NCBI RefSeq assembly: GCF_030846195.1
Contig: NZ_JAVCWH010000013.1
Span: forward strand, 1 to 62,868
Reading direction: 5' to 3'
Length of the DNA: 62,868 nt
From: Paracoccus yibinensis
GTDB lineage: Bacteria; Pseudomonadota; Alphaproteobacteria; Rhodobacterales; Rhodobacteraceae
In this document: piece after piece, positions 8,674-17,940 of the stretch
Layout of the letters: each line of letters opens with the position of its first letter
How positions within the stretch are numbered: position 1 is the first letter of the stretch
Translations under genes and position numbers: made by a program
The notes under the pieces: model-generated
What the model saw: only the letters and a program-made list of their open reading frames with translations
The model's database searches: none
What the model was told of the DNA's origin: nothing

Positions 8674-9267
8674 TTATTCCCTGCCATTTATGGTTAGGAC
8701 ATGGGCCTTGCCTTGTCCATGCGCCATGACCCAACTGACCGATGCCGGGTCGATATCGAAGCGCAGGATGTTGTCCAACGACAGGCCCAGAGCATGGGCG
8801 ATCACGCCCCGGATGACGTCGCAATGGCTGACGCAAAGAACCGGCCCGCCCCCTTGCCGCGCAAGCCCGTCCAGATGGGCCATTGCACGCGACACGGCAC
8901 CGGTCATCGTCTCGCCGCCCGGCGTGGGCGCGGTCGCTCGTGCCGCGTTCCAATGCTGCCAGGCAGGATCACCGTCCAGGTCCGCAAACCGCGCGCCGGA
9001 CCAGGCGCCGAAGTCGATCTCGTCCAGCCCTTCCGCCCGGACCGGGACCAGGCCCATGCCCTGGCCCAGGATCGCCGCGGTTTCGACCGTGCGGCGGCGG
9101 GGGCTGGTGGCGATGCCCGTGACACCCCGCTCCGCCAGCCGTCCCGCCAGCGCCGCCGTCTCCTCGCGCCCCGCTGTGTTCAGCGCGATGTCGCGGCTCC
9201 GCCCGCTTAGCCAGGTGCCCAGGTCGTCATGCGCGCCATGGCGGACCAGTCCCACCAGCACGCTCAT
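8674..9267 (-). CDS. Histidine phosphatase family protein (phosphoglycerate-mutase-like)
   Basis: 197 residues beginning MSVLVGLVRHG, with the phosphohistidine motif RHG (His10), LNTAGREE, TSPRRRTVETA, a downstream EIDFGAWSG motif and the second catalytic His in CVSHCDVIRG. Enzymes of this family remove phosphate from small molecules such as sugar phosphates or cobalamin intermediates. It is the first gene of a four-gene operon ending in ino1, so dephosphorylation of inositol phosphate or of a sugar phosphate is a reasonable hypothesis. An upstream ATG at 9306 would add 14 residues, but they fall in the divergent promoter region. Confidence 0.88.
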   Translation of the reverse strand: MSVLVGLVRHGAHDDLGTWLSGRSRDIALNTAGREETAALAGRLAERGVTGIATSPRRRTVETAAILGQGMGLVPVRAEGLDEIDFGAWSGARFADLDGDPAWQHWNAARATAPTPGGETMTGAVSRAMAHLDGLARQGGGPVLCVSHCDVIRGVIAHALGLSLDNILRFDIDPASVSWVMAHGQGKAHVLTINGRE

Positions 9268-9401
9268 GCGGCGGCCCGGACGGACCGCAGGCAGGCCAAG
9301 CAACAAAGATGAAGGTGATGAGGGAACAAAATCCGCATGGAAGCTTTAACACCACAGGACTGAAACAGTTGCAATTTCTCGATCAGAGAACGGGGGACAC
9401 G
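9268..9401. promoter_or_regulatory. Divergent promoter region between the two glycan operons
   Basis: These 134 bases separate the start codons of the phosphatase operon (minus) and the nine-gene SDR/glycosyltransferase operon (plus). The segment is noticeably more A/T-rich than the surroundings. No clear -35/-10 pair or operator palindrome could be assigned; both operons must be expressed from here or from further upstream. Confidence 0.5.
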
Positions 9402-10517
9402 ATGGAAAAGGTTCTGATCACCGGCGGCGCGGGCTTCATCGGCCGCTTCGTCACCGACGAGCTGCTGCGGCGCGGCCACCAGGTGCGGGTGCTGGATGCC
9501 CTGATCCCGCAGGTCCATGGCGAAGGCGCCTCCCGCCCCGATGCGCTGAACCGGGACGCCGAATTCATCCAGGGCGACGTGCGCGACGGGGACGCCGTGG
9601 CCCGCGCGCTGAAGGGCGTGGACAGCGTGATCCACCTGGCCGCCGAGGTCGGCGTGGGCCAGTCCATGTACGAGGTCGAACGCTATACCTCCACCAACGA
9701 CGTGGGCACCGCCGTCCTGTTCGAGAAGCTGATCGACAATCCCGTGCGCCGCGTGGTCACGGCATCGTCCATGTCGATCTATGGCGAGGGGCTTTACCGC
9801 GACGCCGACGGCGCGATGGTCGAGGATGCCGAGCGCGTGGGCATCCGTGACGGGCTGAAGCAGTGGGATCCGACCGACGCCCAGGGCCACCCGCTGACCC
9901 CGGTCGCCACGCCGGAATGGAAGCGTCCGAACCTGGCGTCGATCTATGCGCTGAACAAGTTCGTGCAGGAACGCACCACCCATATCATGACCGCCCCTTA
10001 TGGGATCGAGGGCGTCTGCCTGCGGCTGTTCAACGTCTTCGGCCCCGGCCAGGCGCTGTCGAACCCCTATACCGGGGTGCTGGCGATCTTCGCCTCGCGT
10101 TACCTCAACGGCCAGGCGCCGATGATCTTCGAGGATGGCGAGCAGCGCCGCGATTTCGTCCATGTCTCCGACGTGGCCCGTGCCTTTGCGGAATCGCTGT
10201 CGCTCCCGCAGGCGGCGGGCGGCACCTTCAACATCGGCTCGGGCCACGACCGGTCTGTGACCGAGGTCGCGCAGGAACTGGGTCGCGCCATGGGCCGCAA
10301 TGCGCTGGAGCCGCAGCTCGTTGGCAAGGCCCGGATCGGCGACATCCGCCACTGCTTCTGCGACACCACGCTTGCGGCGGAAAAGCTGGGCTTCACCGCG
10401 CAGACGGATTTCCGCGAGGGGCTGGCCGAACTGGCCGAATGGGTCGCCAGCCAGACCGCCGTGGACAACGTGGAAAAGATGCGGGCGGAACTCGACAAGC
10501 GCGGGCTGGTGGCGTGA
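9402..10517 (+). CDS. NAD-dependent epimerase, dTDP-L-rhamnose 4-epimerase-like
   Basis: A 371-residue extended SDR. The cofactor motif GGAGFIG is at residues 8-14, followed by ASSMSIYGEG and the catalytic YALNK tetrad Tyr/Lys. The segments FNVFGPGQALSNPYTGVLAIF and GDIRHCFCD are features I associate with WbiB-type dTDP-L-rhamnose 4-epimerases. A GGGGG stretch precedes the ATG at 9402. It is the first gene of the plus-strand operon and would supply a deoxyhexose donor for the glycosyltransferases downstream. The exact sugar nucleotide needs assay. Confidence 0.85.
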   Translation: MEKVLITGGAGFIGRFVTDELLRRGHQVRVLDALIPQVHGEGASRPDALNRDAEFIQGDVRDGDAVARALKGVDSVIHLAAEVGVGQSMYEVERYTSTNDVGTAVLFEKLIDNPVRRVVTASSMSIYGEGLYRDADGAMVEDAERVGIRDGLKQWDPTDAQGHPLTPVATPEWKRPNLASIYALNKFVQERTTHIMTAPYGIEGVCLRLFNVFGPGQALSNPYTGVLAIFASRYLNGQAPMIFEDGEQRRDFVHVSDVARAFAESLSLPQAAGGTFNIGSGHDRSVTEVAQELGRAMGRNALEPQLVGKARIGDIRHCFCDTTLAAEKLGFTAQTDFREGLAELAEWVASQTAVDNVEKMRAELDKRGLVA

Positions 10518-11602
10518 TGGCCAGGTCCGACGCATCCGCCGATCCGCGCCCGGTGCTGGTCACCGGCGGCGCAGGCTTCATCGGCTCGAACCTGGCCGAC
10601 CGGCTGGCCGGCGACGGGCACCGGGTCATCGTCTATGACGCGATGAGCCGCCCGGGGGTCGAGCGGAACCTCGCCTGGCTGCAAGGGCGCCACGGCGACC
10701 GGATCACCCACATCCAGGCCGACATCCGCGACGCGGCCCGCATGGCACAGGCGGCGCAGCAGGCGAAGGTGGTCTTCCACCTGGCCGCCCAGGTCGCCGT
10801 GACCACCAGCATGGTCGAGCCCGTCGAGGACATGACGATCAACCTGATCGGCACCATGAACCTGCTGGAGGCGTTGCGCGCCAAGGGTGACGGCACGCCG
10901 CTGGTCTTCGCCTCGACCAACAAGGTCTATGGCGATCTGGCCGACCTCGACTTCGCGCTGGAAGGCGAGGCCTACAAGCCCACCGACAGCGACGTGCGCG
11001 CCCATGGCATTGGCGAGGCCCGCCCGCTGGACTTCCACACCCCCTATGGCTGTTCCAAGGGCGCGGCGGACCAATATGTGCTGGACTATGCCCGCAGCTT
11101 CGGCGTGCCCACCTGCGTCTTGCGCATGTCCTGCATCTATGGCCAGCGCCAGATGGGGACCGAGGACCAGGGTTGGGTCGCCCATTTCCTGATCCGCGCG
11201 CTGAAGGGCCAGGGGATCACGCTTTACGGCGACGGCTGCCAGGTGCGCGACATCTTGGACGTGTCGAACGCGGTCGAGGCCTATCTGGCCGCCTGGAACC
11301 GCATCGACCAGGTCTCGGGCCGGGTCTTCAACCTGGGCGGCGGGCCGAGCAACGCGGTCAGCCTGCGCCAGCTTTTGGACTTCGTGGGCCGGATCATCGA
11401 CCGACCCGTAGACATCACCTATGCCGACTGGCGCGCGGGCGACCAGCGGTATTTCGTGGCCGATACCCGCGCGGCGGATCAGGCGCTTGGCCTTTCGACC
11501 AAGGTGGACTGGCAGGACGGCGTGACCCGGCTGGCGCAATGGCTGGCCTCCGAGGGCGGGATCAACCTGCCCATCGGCCAGCCCCTGGCGAAATCGGCAT
11601 GA
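10517..11602 (+). CDS. NAD-dependent epimerase, CDP-paratose 2-epimerase-like
   Basis: A 361-residue extended SDR with GGAGFIG at 17-23, the ASTNKVYGD segment typical of TyvE-type enzymes, and catalytic YGCSK. The later FNLGGGPSNAVSLRQLL motif is also TyvE-like. The start overlaps the previous stop by one base (TGATG). TyvE interconverts CDP-paratose and CDP-tyvelose; no CDP-dideoxyhexose synthesis genes lie in the window, so a related epimerisation of another sugar nucleotide is as likely. Confidence 0.83.
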   Translation: MARSDASADPRPVLVTGGAGFIGSNLADRLAGDGHRVIVYDAMSRPGVERNLAWLQGRHGDRITHIQADIRDAARMAQAAQQAKVVFHLAAQVAVTTSMVEPVEDMTINLIGTMNLLEALRAKGDGTPLVFASTNKVYGDLADLDFALEGEAYKPTDSDVRAHGIGEARPLDFHTPYGCSKGAADQYVLDYARSFGVPTCVLRMSCIYGQRQMGTEDQGWVAHFLIRALKGQGITLYGDGCQVRDILDVSNAVEAYLAAWNRIDQVSGRVFNLGGGPSNAVSLRQLLDFVGRIIDRPVDITYADWRAGDQRYFVADTRAADQALGLSTKVDWQDGVTRLAQWLASEGGINLPIGQPLAKSA

Positions 11603-12672
11603 TGCGGGTGCTGATGACCACCGACGCGGTCGGCGGCGTCTGGCAGTATGCGCTGGAACTGGCCGGGGCGCTGGACGCCCAGGTGGTGCTGGCCGTGCTG
11701 GGCCCCGCACCGGATGCGGATCAGCGCGCCGCAGTGGATGCGGCGGGCGTGACGCTGTTGGACATCGGCCTGCCGCTGGACTGGCTCAGCCCCGGCCCCG
11801 CGCCGGTGCTGGCGGCGGCGGATGCGGTGGCGCGGCTGGCCCGCGAAACCGGGGCGGATCTGGTGCATCTGAACGCCCCCGCGCTGGCCGTGGCACGGTT
11901 TGACCAGCCGGTCGTGGCGGTGAACCACGGCTGCCTGGGCACCTGGTGGGACGCGGCGCGCGGCGGGGCGGTGGACCCTGCGCTGGCCTGGCTGCCCGAC
12001 CTGGTGGGCCAAGGGTTACGCGCGGCGGATCGCGTGGTGGCGCCGACCCGCGCCTATGCCGAGGCGACAGCGCGGCGATATGGCCTGCCGGTGACGCCCC
12101 TGGCGGTCCACAACGGCCGCACGGCCCTGCCCCTGCCGGACGCGCAGCCCTTCCACGGCGCGCTGACGATCGGGCGGCTCTGGGACGAGGCCAAGGACAG
12201 CGCCACCCTGGACGCCACGGCGGCCCGGCTGGACGCGCCCTTTGTCGCCATCGGCGCCACCCGCGCGCCCCATGGGGCCACTGTCACGCCCGCGCATCTG
12301 CAAGCGACCGGCCCGCTTCCGGCCGAGATCATCGGCCACTGGCTCGCCCGCCGCCCCGTCTTCGCCAGCGCCGCGCGGTTCGAGCCCTTCGGCCTGGCCG
12401 TGCTGGAAGCTGCGCAAGCCGGATGCCCGCTGGTGCTGTCGGACATTCCCACGTTCCGCGAACTCTGGGACGGCGCCGCCACCTTCATTGCGCCCGGCGA
12501 CGCGCAGGGCTTTGCCGATGCCATCGGCGCGCTTCTGGTCGATCCCTCGCGCCATGCCGCGCAGGGCAAGGCCGCCCGAAGCCTCGCCGCTCGCTATACC
12601 CCCGCCGCCACCGCAGCAGCGATGACGGAAATCTATCGCGACGCCCTTTGCAGACGGACCCAAGCCGCATGA
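11599..12672 (+). CDS. Glycosyltransferase family 4 protein
   Basis: A 357-residue GT-B fold protein. The N-terminal half starts VLMTTDAVGGVWQYALELA, as in retaining GT4 enzymes, and the C-terminal half carries the E-x7-E motif FEPFGLAVLE followed by AAQAGCPLVLSD. Two adjacent ATGs (11599 and 11602) overlap the previous stop, so translation is coupled. Cytoplasmic transfer of a sugar from a nucleotide donor is expected; donor and acceptor are unknown. Confidence 0.88.
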   Translation: MMRVLMTTDAVGGVWQYALELAGALDAQVVLAVLGPAPDADQRAAVDAAGVTLLDIGLPLDWLSPGPAPVLAAADAVARLARETGADLVHLNAPALAVARFDQPVVAVNHGCLGTWWDAARGGAVDPALAWLPDLVGQGLRAADRVVAPTRAYAEATARRYGLPVTPLAVHNGRTALPLPDAQPFHGALTIGRLWDEAKDSATLDATAARLDAPFVAIGATRAPHGATVTPAHLQATGPLPAEIIGHWLARRPVFASAARFEPFGLAVLEAAQAGCPLVLSDIPTFRELWDGAATFIAPGDAQGFADAIGALLVDPSRHAAQGKAARSLAARYTPAATAAAMTEIYRDALCRRTQAA

Positions 12673-13778
12673 AGATCGTCTATTTCACCCATTCGCTGCA
12701 AAGCTGCTGGAACCACGGCAACGCCCATTTCCTGCGCGGCGTGCTGCGGGAACTGGCCGCCCTGGGCCACCATGTCCGCGCCCTGGAACCGCAAGGCGCC
12801 TGGAGCCTGGAGAACCTGCTGCGCGACCATGGCCAGACGGGGCTTGATCCCTTCCGCCGGAACTATCCCGACCTGTCGGTCGAAACCTATGACCCTGCCG
12901 CCGATCCGGTGGATCTGGCGGGCGATGCCGACTTGGTGATCGTCCACGAATGGAACGACCCGGTGCTGGCCGCGACCCTGGGGAAGGCGCGCAAGGGGGG
13001 TGCCCGCTTCAAGCTGCTGTTCCACGACACCCATCACCGCGCCGTCAGCGACCCCGAGGCGATCCGCGCCTTCGACCTGTCGGGCTTCGACGGCGTGCTG
13101 GCCTTTGGCGAGACGCTGGCGCAGGTTTATCGCCGCTGGGGTTGGGGCGATCGCGTCTGGACCTGGCACGAAGCCGCCGACACCCGCCTGTTCCACCCGC
13201 CCGCGCAGGAAACCAACCGCGAGGGCCTGGTCTGGATCGGCAACTGGGGCGACGGAGAGCGGACCGAGGAGCTGGAAAGCTTCCTGTTCCGCCCAGGCCG
13301 CGATGCGGGCCTGCCGCTCGACATCTACGGCGTCCGCTACCCGGCCGAGGCGCTGGCGACGCTGGACCGCTATGGCGTCCACTATCACGGCTGGGCGCCG
13401 AATGCCGCAGCGCCCGAGATCTTCGCCCGCCACATGGCGACGGTCCACGTGCCCCGGCGCTTCTATACCACGATGCTGCCCGGCATCCCGACCATCCGCG
13501 TCTTCGAGGCGCTGGCCTGCGGCATCCCCCTTGTCTCGGCCCCGTGGCAGGACAGCGAGAACCTGTTCCGCCCCGGCCAAGACTTCCTGTTCGCCCGCGA
13601 CGGGGCGGAAATGACCGCCCATCTGCGCGACCTTGCGCATGACCCCGACCTGCGCGCCTCGCTTGTGGCGCATGGGCTGGAAACCATCCGCGCCCGCCAC
13701 ACCTGCGCCCATCGCGCGCAGGAACTGCTGTCCATCGCCGCCCAGCTCGGCCTGAACCAAGGAGCCTCCGCGGCATGA
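12669..13778 (+). CDS. CgeB-like glycosyltransferase, copy 1
   Basis: 369 residues. It starts KIVYFTHSLQSCWNHGNAHF and has the C-terminal glycosyltransferase-1-like domain with RVFEALACGIPLVSAPW and a GQDFLFARDG segment, the pattern of CgeB-family proteins. B. subtilis CgeB acts in the glycan of the spore surface. It starts 4 bases inside the end of the GT4 gene and is followed by two paralogues arranged the same way. The three copies differ clearly in their acceptor-side halves, so they probably add different residues in sequence. Confidence 0.85.
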   Translation: MKIVYFTHSLQSCWNHGNAHFLRGVLRELAALGHHVRALEPQGAWSLENLLRDHGQTGLDPFRRNYPDLSVETYDPAADPVDLAGDADLVIVHEWNDPVLAATLGKARKGGARFKLLFHDTHHRAVSDPEAIRAFDLSGFDGVLAFGETLAQVYRRWGWGDRVWTWHEAADTRLFHPPAQETNREGLVWIGNWGDGERTEELESFLFRPGRDAGLPLDIYGVRYPAEALATLDRYGVHYHGWAPNAAAPEIFARHMATVHVPRRFYTTMLPGIPTIRVFEALACGIPLVSAPWQDSENLFRPGQDFLFARDGAEMTAHLRDLAHDPDLRASLVAHGLETIRARHTCAHRAQELLSIAAQLGLNQGASAA

Positions 13779-14857
13779 AGATCGCCTTCTACGGATCCAG
13801 CCTTCTGTCGTCCTACTGGAACGGTGCTGCCACCTATTACCGCGGCGTGCTGGGGGAACTGGCCAAGCGCGGCTACCAGATCACCTTCTATGAACCCGAT
13901 GCCTTCGACCGGCAGAAGCACCGCGACATCGACCCGCCCGACTGGTGCCGGTCGGTCGTCTATCCCGCGACCGAGGACGCCATGCGCGGCGTCCTGGCCG
14001 AGGCGGCGCAGGCCGACATCGTGGTCAAGGCCAATGGTGTCGGCGTGTTCGACCGCGAACTGCTGGAGGGCGTGGTCGCCACTGCCCGCCCCGGCGCGCT
14101 GAAGATCTTCTGGGACGTGGACGCGGCGGCGACCCTGGATGAGATGCGCGCGGATGCCAGCCATCCCGTGCGCCAGGCGCTGCCCGGCCTCGACATGGTG
14201 CTGACCTATGGCGGCGGTCCCCCGGTGGTGGAGGCCTATCGCGGCTTCGGCGCGAAGCTGTGCGAGCCGGTCTATAACGCGCTGGACCCCGCGACCCATC
14301 ACCCGGCGCCCGCTGATCCGAAATTCGCCTCGGACCTTGCCTTCCTGGGCAACCGCCTGCCCGACCGCGAGGCGCGGGTCGAGGAGTTCTTCCTCAAACC
14401 CGCCGCGATGCTGGCAGACCGCAGCTTCCTGATCGGCGGCAACGGCTGGGACAGCAAGCCCATGCCCCCCAACGTGCGCCACCTGGGCCATGTCTATACG
14501 CATGAGCACAACGCCTTCAACTGCACGCCGCTGGCCGTCCTGAACGTTGCCCGCGACAGCATGGCGCATGTGGGCTTTTCCCCCGCCACCCGCGTCTTCG
14601 AGGCCGCCGGCGCCGCCGCCTGCCTGATCACCGACGCCTGGGAAGGGATCGAGCAATTCCTGACCCCGGATCGCGAAGTCCTGGTCGCCCGCGACGGGCA
14701 GGACGTGGCCGACCACCTGGCGGCGCTGACGCCCGAGCGCGCAAAGGAAATCGGCCAGGCCGCGCTGGCGCGGGTCAAGGCGGAACACACCTATGCCCTG
14801 CGCGGTGCGCAGGTGGACGCGCTGCTGCGCGCGCAGGCAAAGGGAATGGCGGCATGA
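13775..14857 (+). CDS. CgeB-like glycosyltransferase, copy 2
   Basis: 360 residues starting KIAFYGSSLLSSYWNGAATY, with the C-terminal RVFEAAGAAACLITDAWEGI motif and an EVLVARDGQDVADH tail segment. Length and layout match copies 1 and 3. The start overlaps the previous stop by 4 bases. In this copy the small-residue motif after FEA reads AGAAACL instead of the ACGxP of copy 1; this may alter nucleotide-sugar binding, but the family tolerates this position. Confidence 0.85.
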   Translation: MKIAFYGSSLLSSYWNGAATYYRGVLGELAKRGYQITFYEPDAFDRQKHRDIDPPDWCRSVVYPATEDAMRGVLAEAAQADIVVKANGVGVFDRELLEGVVATARPGALKIFWDVDAAATLDEMRADASHPVRQALPGLDMVLTYGGGPPVVEAYRGFGAKLCEPVYNALDPATHHPAPADPKFASDLAFLGNRLPDREARVEEFFLKPAAMLADRSFLIGGNGWDSKPMPPNVRHLGHVYTHEHNAFNCTPLAVLNVARDSMAHVGFSPATRVFEAAGAAACLITDAWEGIEQFLTPDREVLVARDGQDVADHLAALTPERAKEIGQAALARVKAEHTYALRGAQVDALLRAQAKGMAA

Positions 14858-15939
14858 AGCTGGTCGTCCTTGGCCTGTCGCTGTCGTCGTCTTGGGGGAA
14901 CGGCCACGCCACCACCTTCCGCGCCCTGCTGAAATCCTTTGCCCGGCGCGGGCACGAGGTGCTGTTCCTGGAGCGCGACGTGCCCTGGTATGCCAGCCAG
15001 CGCGACCTGAGCGACCCCGACTGGTGCCGGCTGGAGTTCTATGCGGACCTTCCCGGCCTGGACGTCTGGCGCAAGGAGATCGCTGCGGCGGATGCGGTGA
15101 TCGTCGGCAGCTATGTCCCCGACGGGGTCGAAGTGTCCCGCCGGGTGCAAGACTGGGCGCGCGGCACGACGGGCTTCTACGACATCGACACGCCGGTGAC
15201 GCTGGCCAAGCTGGAGCGGGGCGATTTCGAATACCTCTCGCCCGCCGTCATCCCCGGCTTCGATGTCTACCTGTCCTTCACCGGCGGCCCGACGCTGCGG
15301 CATATCGAGGGCCGCTATGGCTCGCCCATGGCGCGGGCGCTGTATTGCTCGGTCGATCTGGACCTGTATGGCCCGCGCGACGTGCCCACCCGCTGGGACC
15401 TGTCCTATCTGGGCACCTACAGCGACGACCGCCAGCCCACGCTGGAACGGCTGCTGCTGGAACCCGCGCGCCAGCGCCCCGACCTGCGCTTCGTCGTAGC
15501 CGGGCCGCAATATCCCGCCCATATCGACTGGCCCGCCAATGTCGAACGGATCGAGCATTGCCCGCCCACCGACCACGCCGCCTTCTATTCCGCCAGCCGC
15601 TTCACGCTGAACGTGACGCGGGCCGACATGATCCGGGCGGGATACTCGCCTTCCGTCCGCCTGTTCGAGGCCGGAGCCTGCGCCACGCCCATCATCTCGG
15701 ACAGGTGGGACGGGATCGAGACGCTGTTCCGGCCCGGAGAGGAAATCGTGCTGGCCGATAGCGCGGCTGACGTGTTGGCGGCGTTGGGCCGTGACGCCGG
15801 GGCCATGGGCCGCGCGGCACGGGCGCGGATCGAAGCCGCGCATTCGTCCGACCATCGCGCGGCGGAACTGGAGGCGCATCTGACCGATGCGGCGCAACAC
15901 AAGGCTGGCACCCGTCCAGTCGAAACAGCGGAGGGATAA
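14854..15939 (+). CDS. CgeB-like glycosyltransferase, copy 3
   Basis: 361 residues starting KLVVLGLSLSSSWGNGHATT, with RLFEAGACATPIISDRWDGI and a GEEIVLADSAADV segment in the C-terminal domain. It overlaps copy 2 by 4 bases. The three tandem genes share about the same length, N-terminal W-G/N-G-x-A motif and C-terminal motif, so they arose by duplication. Copy 3 is followed after 5 bases by the UDP-glucuronate decarboxylase-like gene. Confidence 0.85.
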   Translation: MKLVVLGLSLSSSWGNGHATTFRALLKSFARRGHEVLFLERDVPWYASQRDLSDPDWCRLEFYADLPGLDVWRKEIAAADAVIVGSYVPDGVEVSRRVQDWARGTTGFYDIDTPVTLAKLERGDFEYLSPAVIPGFDVYLSFTGGPTLRHIEGRYGSPMARALYCSVDLDLYGPRDVPTRWDLSYLGTYSDDRQPTLERLLLEPARQRPDLRFVVAGPQYPAHIDWPANVERIEHCPPTDHAAFYSASRFTLNVTRADMIRAGYSPSVRLFEAGACATPIISDRWDGIETLFRPGEEIVLADSAADVLAALGRDAGAMGRAARARIEAAHSSDHRAAELEAHLTDAAQHKAGTRPVETAEG

Positions 15940-15944
15940 GCAGC

Positions 15945-16985
15945 ATGAGGAAACAGACCAACCTGGATCGTGACCCTCGCGGAACTGTGCAACCCTTGTC
16001 GCTGAACGTCGTCGCGGGGGGCGCGGGCTTCATCGGATCGCATCTGTGCCGCGCGCTTCTGGACCGGGGGGAGTCGGTCCTGTGCCTTGACAACCTGCAG
16101 ACCTCTCGCCCCTCGAACCTGCGGGCGCTGGAGGGCCAGCTCCGGTTCCGCTTCCTGCGCCACGACATCACCCAGCCCTTGCCGGCGGAACTGCTGCGCC
16201 TGGCCCCGCGCATCACGCGCGTCTGGAACCTGGCCTGCGCGGCCTCTCCGCCGCATTACCAGCGCGACCCGGAACACACGATGATGACCAACGTGGTCGG
16301 CACCAACCACCTGCTGCGGCTGGCCGAGACTGCCAAGGCGCGCTTCCTGCTGACCTCGACCAGCGAGGTTTACGGCGACCCCGAGATCCATCCCCAGGCC
16401 GAAAATTACCGCGGCAATGTCAGCTGCACCGGCCCCCGCGCCTGCTATGACGAAGGCAAGCGCGCGGCAGAATCGCTGGCCTTCGATTATGCGCGCGCAG
16501 GCCGGGCGCAGGTGCGCGTGGCGCGCATCTTCAACACCTATGGTCCCAACATGGACCCGGGCGATGGGCGCGTGGTGTCGAACCTGATCTGCCAGGCGCT
16601 GCGCGGGGACGAGTTGACGGTCTATGGCGACGGCAGCCAGACGCGTTCGTTCTGCTATGTCTCGGACATGGTGGCCGGGCTGATGGCGCTGATGGAGGCC
16701 GAGATCGACGGGATGGAGCCCGTGAACCTGGGCAACCCCGCCGAGATGACGGTGAACGAATTGCTGGGCCATGTCCTGGCCCTGACCGGCACGCGTGCGC
16801 CCGTCGTTCATCGCCCGCTGCCGGTGGACGACCCGCGCCGCAGGCGCCCTGACATCAGCCGCGCCGGCGTGCTGCTGGGCTGGGCGCCGCAGGTGCCGCT
16901 GGCTGAAGGGTTAGAGGCGACCTGCGCGTGGTTCGCGGCGGAACTGGCGGCGGCCAAGCCCGCTGCGGCCGGGATTGTCGGTTAG
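15945..16985 (+). CDS. UDP-glucuronate decarboxylase-like SDR (UDP-xylose synthase type)
   Basis: A 346-residue extended SDR. The N-terminal extension of about 25 residues precedes AGGAGFIGSH. Diagnostic segments are TSTSEVYGDP, GNVSCTGPRACYDEGKR with catalytic Tyr and Lys, and NTYGPNMDPGDGRVVSN, all characteristic of UXS enzymes that convert UDP-glucuronate to UDP-xylose through a 4-keto intermediate. It probably supplies UDP-xylose, or a related pentose donor, to the glycosyltransferases of this operon. Confidence 0.88.
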   Translation: MRKQTNLDRDPRGTVQPLSLNVVAGGAGFIGSHLCRALLDRGESVLCLDNLQTSRPSNLRALEGQLRFRFLRHDITQPLPAELLRLAPRITRVWNLACAASPPHYQRDPEHTMMTNVVGTNHLLRLAETAKARFLLTSTSEVYGDPEIHPQAENYRGNVSCTGPRACYDEGKRAAESLAFDYARAGRAQVRVARIFNTYGPNMDPGDGRVVSNLICQALRGDELTVYGDGSQTRSFCYVSDMVAGLMALMEAEIDGMEPVNLGNPAEMTVNELLGHVLALTGTRAPVVHRPLPVDDPRRRRPDISRAGVLLGWAPQVPLAEGLEATCAWFAAELAAAKPAAAGIVG

Positions 16986-17046
16986 GGCCATGGATGCGCG
17001 CCATGCCGCAGGGGACCGGCCACCAGGACCGGGCGAGACGGGTGCC

Positions 17047-17940
17047 ATGACCGATCGCGATCCCTGGACCACTGCCATGCGGCGTGGCGACTTTCCTGCC
17101 GCCTGGGCCATCGCGGCCGAGGAACTGGCTCGTCGCGACCCGGCGACACGCGACGACCCTCGCCAGCCCTACCATCTCCGCTGGGTCTGGGATGGCCGTC
17201 CCTTCGAAGGGCGGGATGTGCTGGTTCGATGCTATCACGGGCTGGGCGACACGCTGATGTTCTCGCGCTTACTGCCCCTGCTGGCAAGGCGGGCGGCGCG
17301 AGTTACTGTCGAGATTCAGCCCCATCTGGTGCCGCTGTTCCGGGGCTTTCCCGGCATCGACCGGCTGGTCCCCTTCGATGTGGCGCGGCCCCTGCCGCCG
17401 CAGGATTGCGACATCGAGATCATGGAACTGCCGCTTGCCTTGCGCGCCGGCCCGTCGGACGCGCCGTTTCCCGCGCTGGACGTCGTTGCGCCCGCCGCAC
17501 TGCCGCCCGACACGGTCGGGCTGTGCTGGGGCGCGGGCGATTGGGACGCCCGGCGATCCGCGCCCGAGGCCATGTTTGCGCCCTTCTGCACAGGCCCGGC
17601 GCTGTCCCTGATGCCGGGGCCGACCGCGCTTCCGGTCCTGAACCCGGAGGGCTGCCCCTTGGACATCCTGCAAACGGCGCAGCTTGTGGCCGGATCGGCC
17701 CTTGTCGTCACGGTGGACACCATGATCGCCCATCTGGCCGGAATCCTGGAACGGCCGGTCTGGCTGCTGGCCCGGCACGACCCCGACTGGCGCTGGCCCG
17801 TCCAGGCCGAATGCACCCCCTGGTATCCGACGATGCGCGTCTGGCGCCAGTCCGCGCCCGGAGATTGGGCTGGCGTGATCGGCAGGGCGGTCGCGGCATT
17901 GGATCGCGTGCCCCGGTTTCAGCCTGCAGAAGGGAAATGA
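17047..17940 (+). CDS. GT9-like glycosyltransferase (heptosyltransferase-related)
   Basis: About 297 residues. The motif VRCYHGLGDTLMFSRLLPLL near residue 60 and the later VTVDTMIAHLAG and RPVWLLARHDPDWRW segments follow the pattern of ADP-heptose:LPS heptosyltransferase relatives. The N-terminus (AMRRGDFPAAWAIAAEEL) looks like a short helical repeat. None of the possible starts (TTG 16975, ATG 16990, ATG 17047) has a good ribosome site; 17047 is chosen because the preceding residues look non-coding. It suggests an LPS- or surface-glycan-linked acceptor. Confidence 0.78.
   Translation: MTDRDPWTTAMRRGDFPAAWAIAAEELARRDPATRDDPRQPYHLRWVWDGRPFEGRDVLVRCYHGLGDTLMFSRLLPLLARRAARVTVEIQPHLVPLFRGFPGIDRLVPFDVARPLPPQDCDIEIMELPLALRAGPSDAPFPALDVVAPAALPPDTVGLCWGAGDWDARRSAPEAMFAPFCTGPALSLMPGPTALPVLNPEGCPLDILQTAQLVAGSALVVTVDTMIAHLAGILERPVWLLARHDPDWRWPVQAECTPWYPTMRVWRQSAPGDWAGVIGRAVAALDRVPRFQPAEGK

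Noticed and set aside
9264..10535. Very long minus-strand reading frame opposite the rhamnose-epimerase-like gene
   Set aside because: It is the GC-codon shadow of a well-matched SDR on the plus strand; its residues are low-complexity and it has no ribosome site. The same applies to the long antisense frames opposite 10517-11602, 15945-16985, 49973-51751 and 61003-62061.
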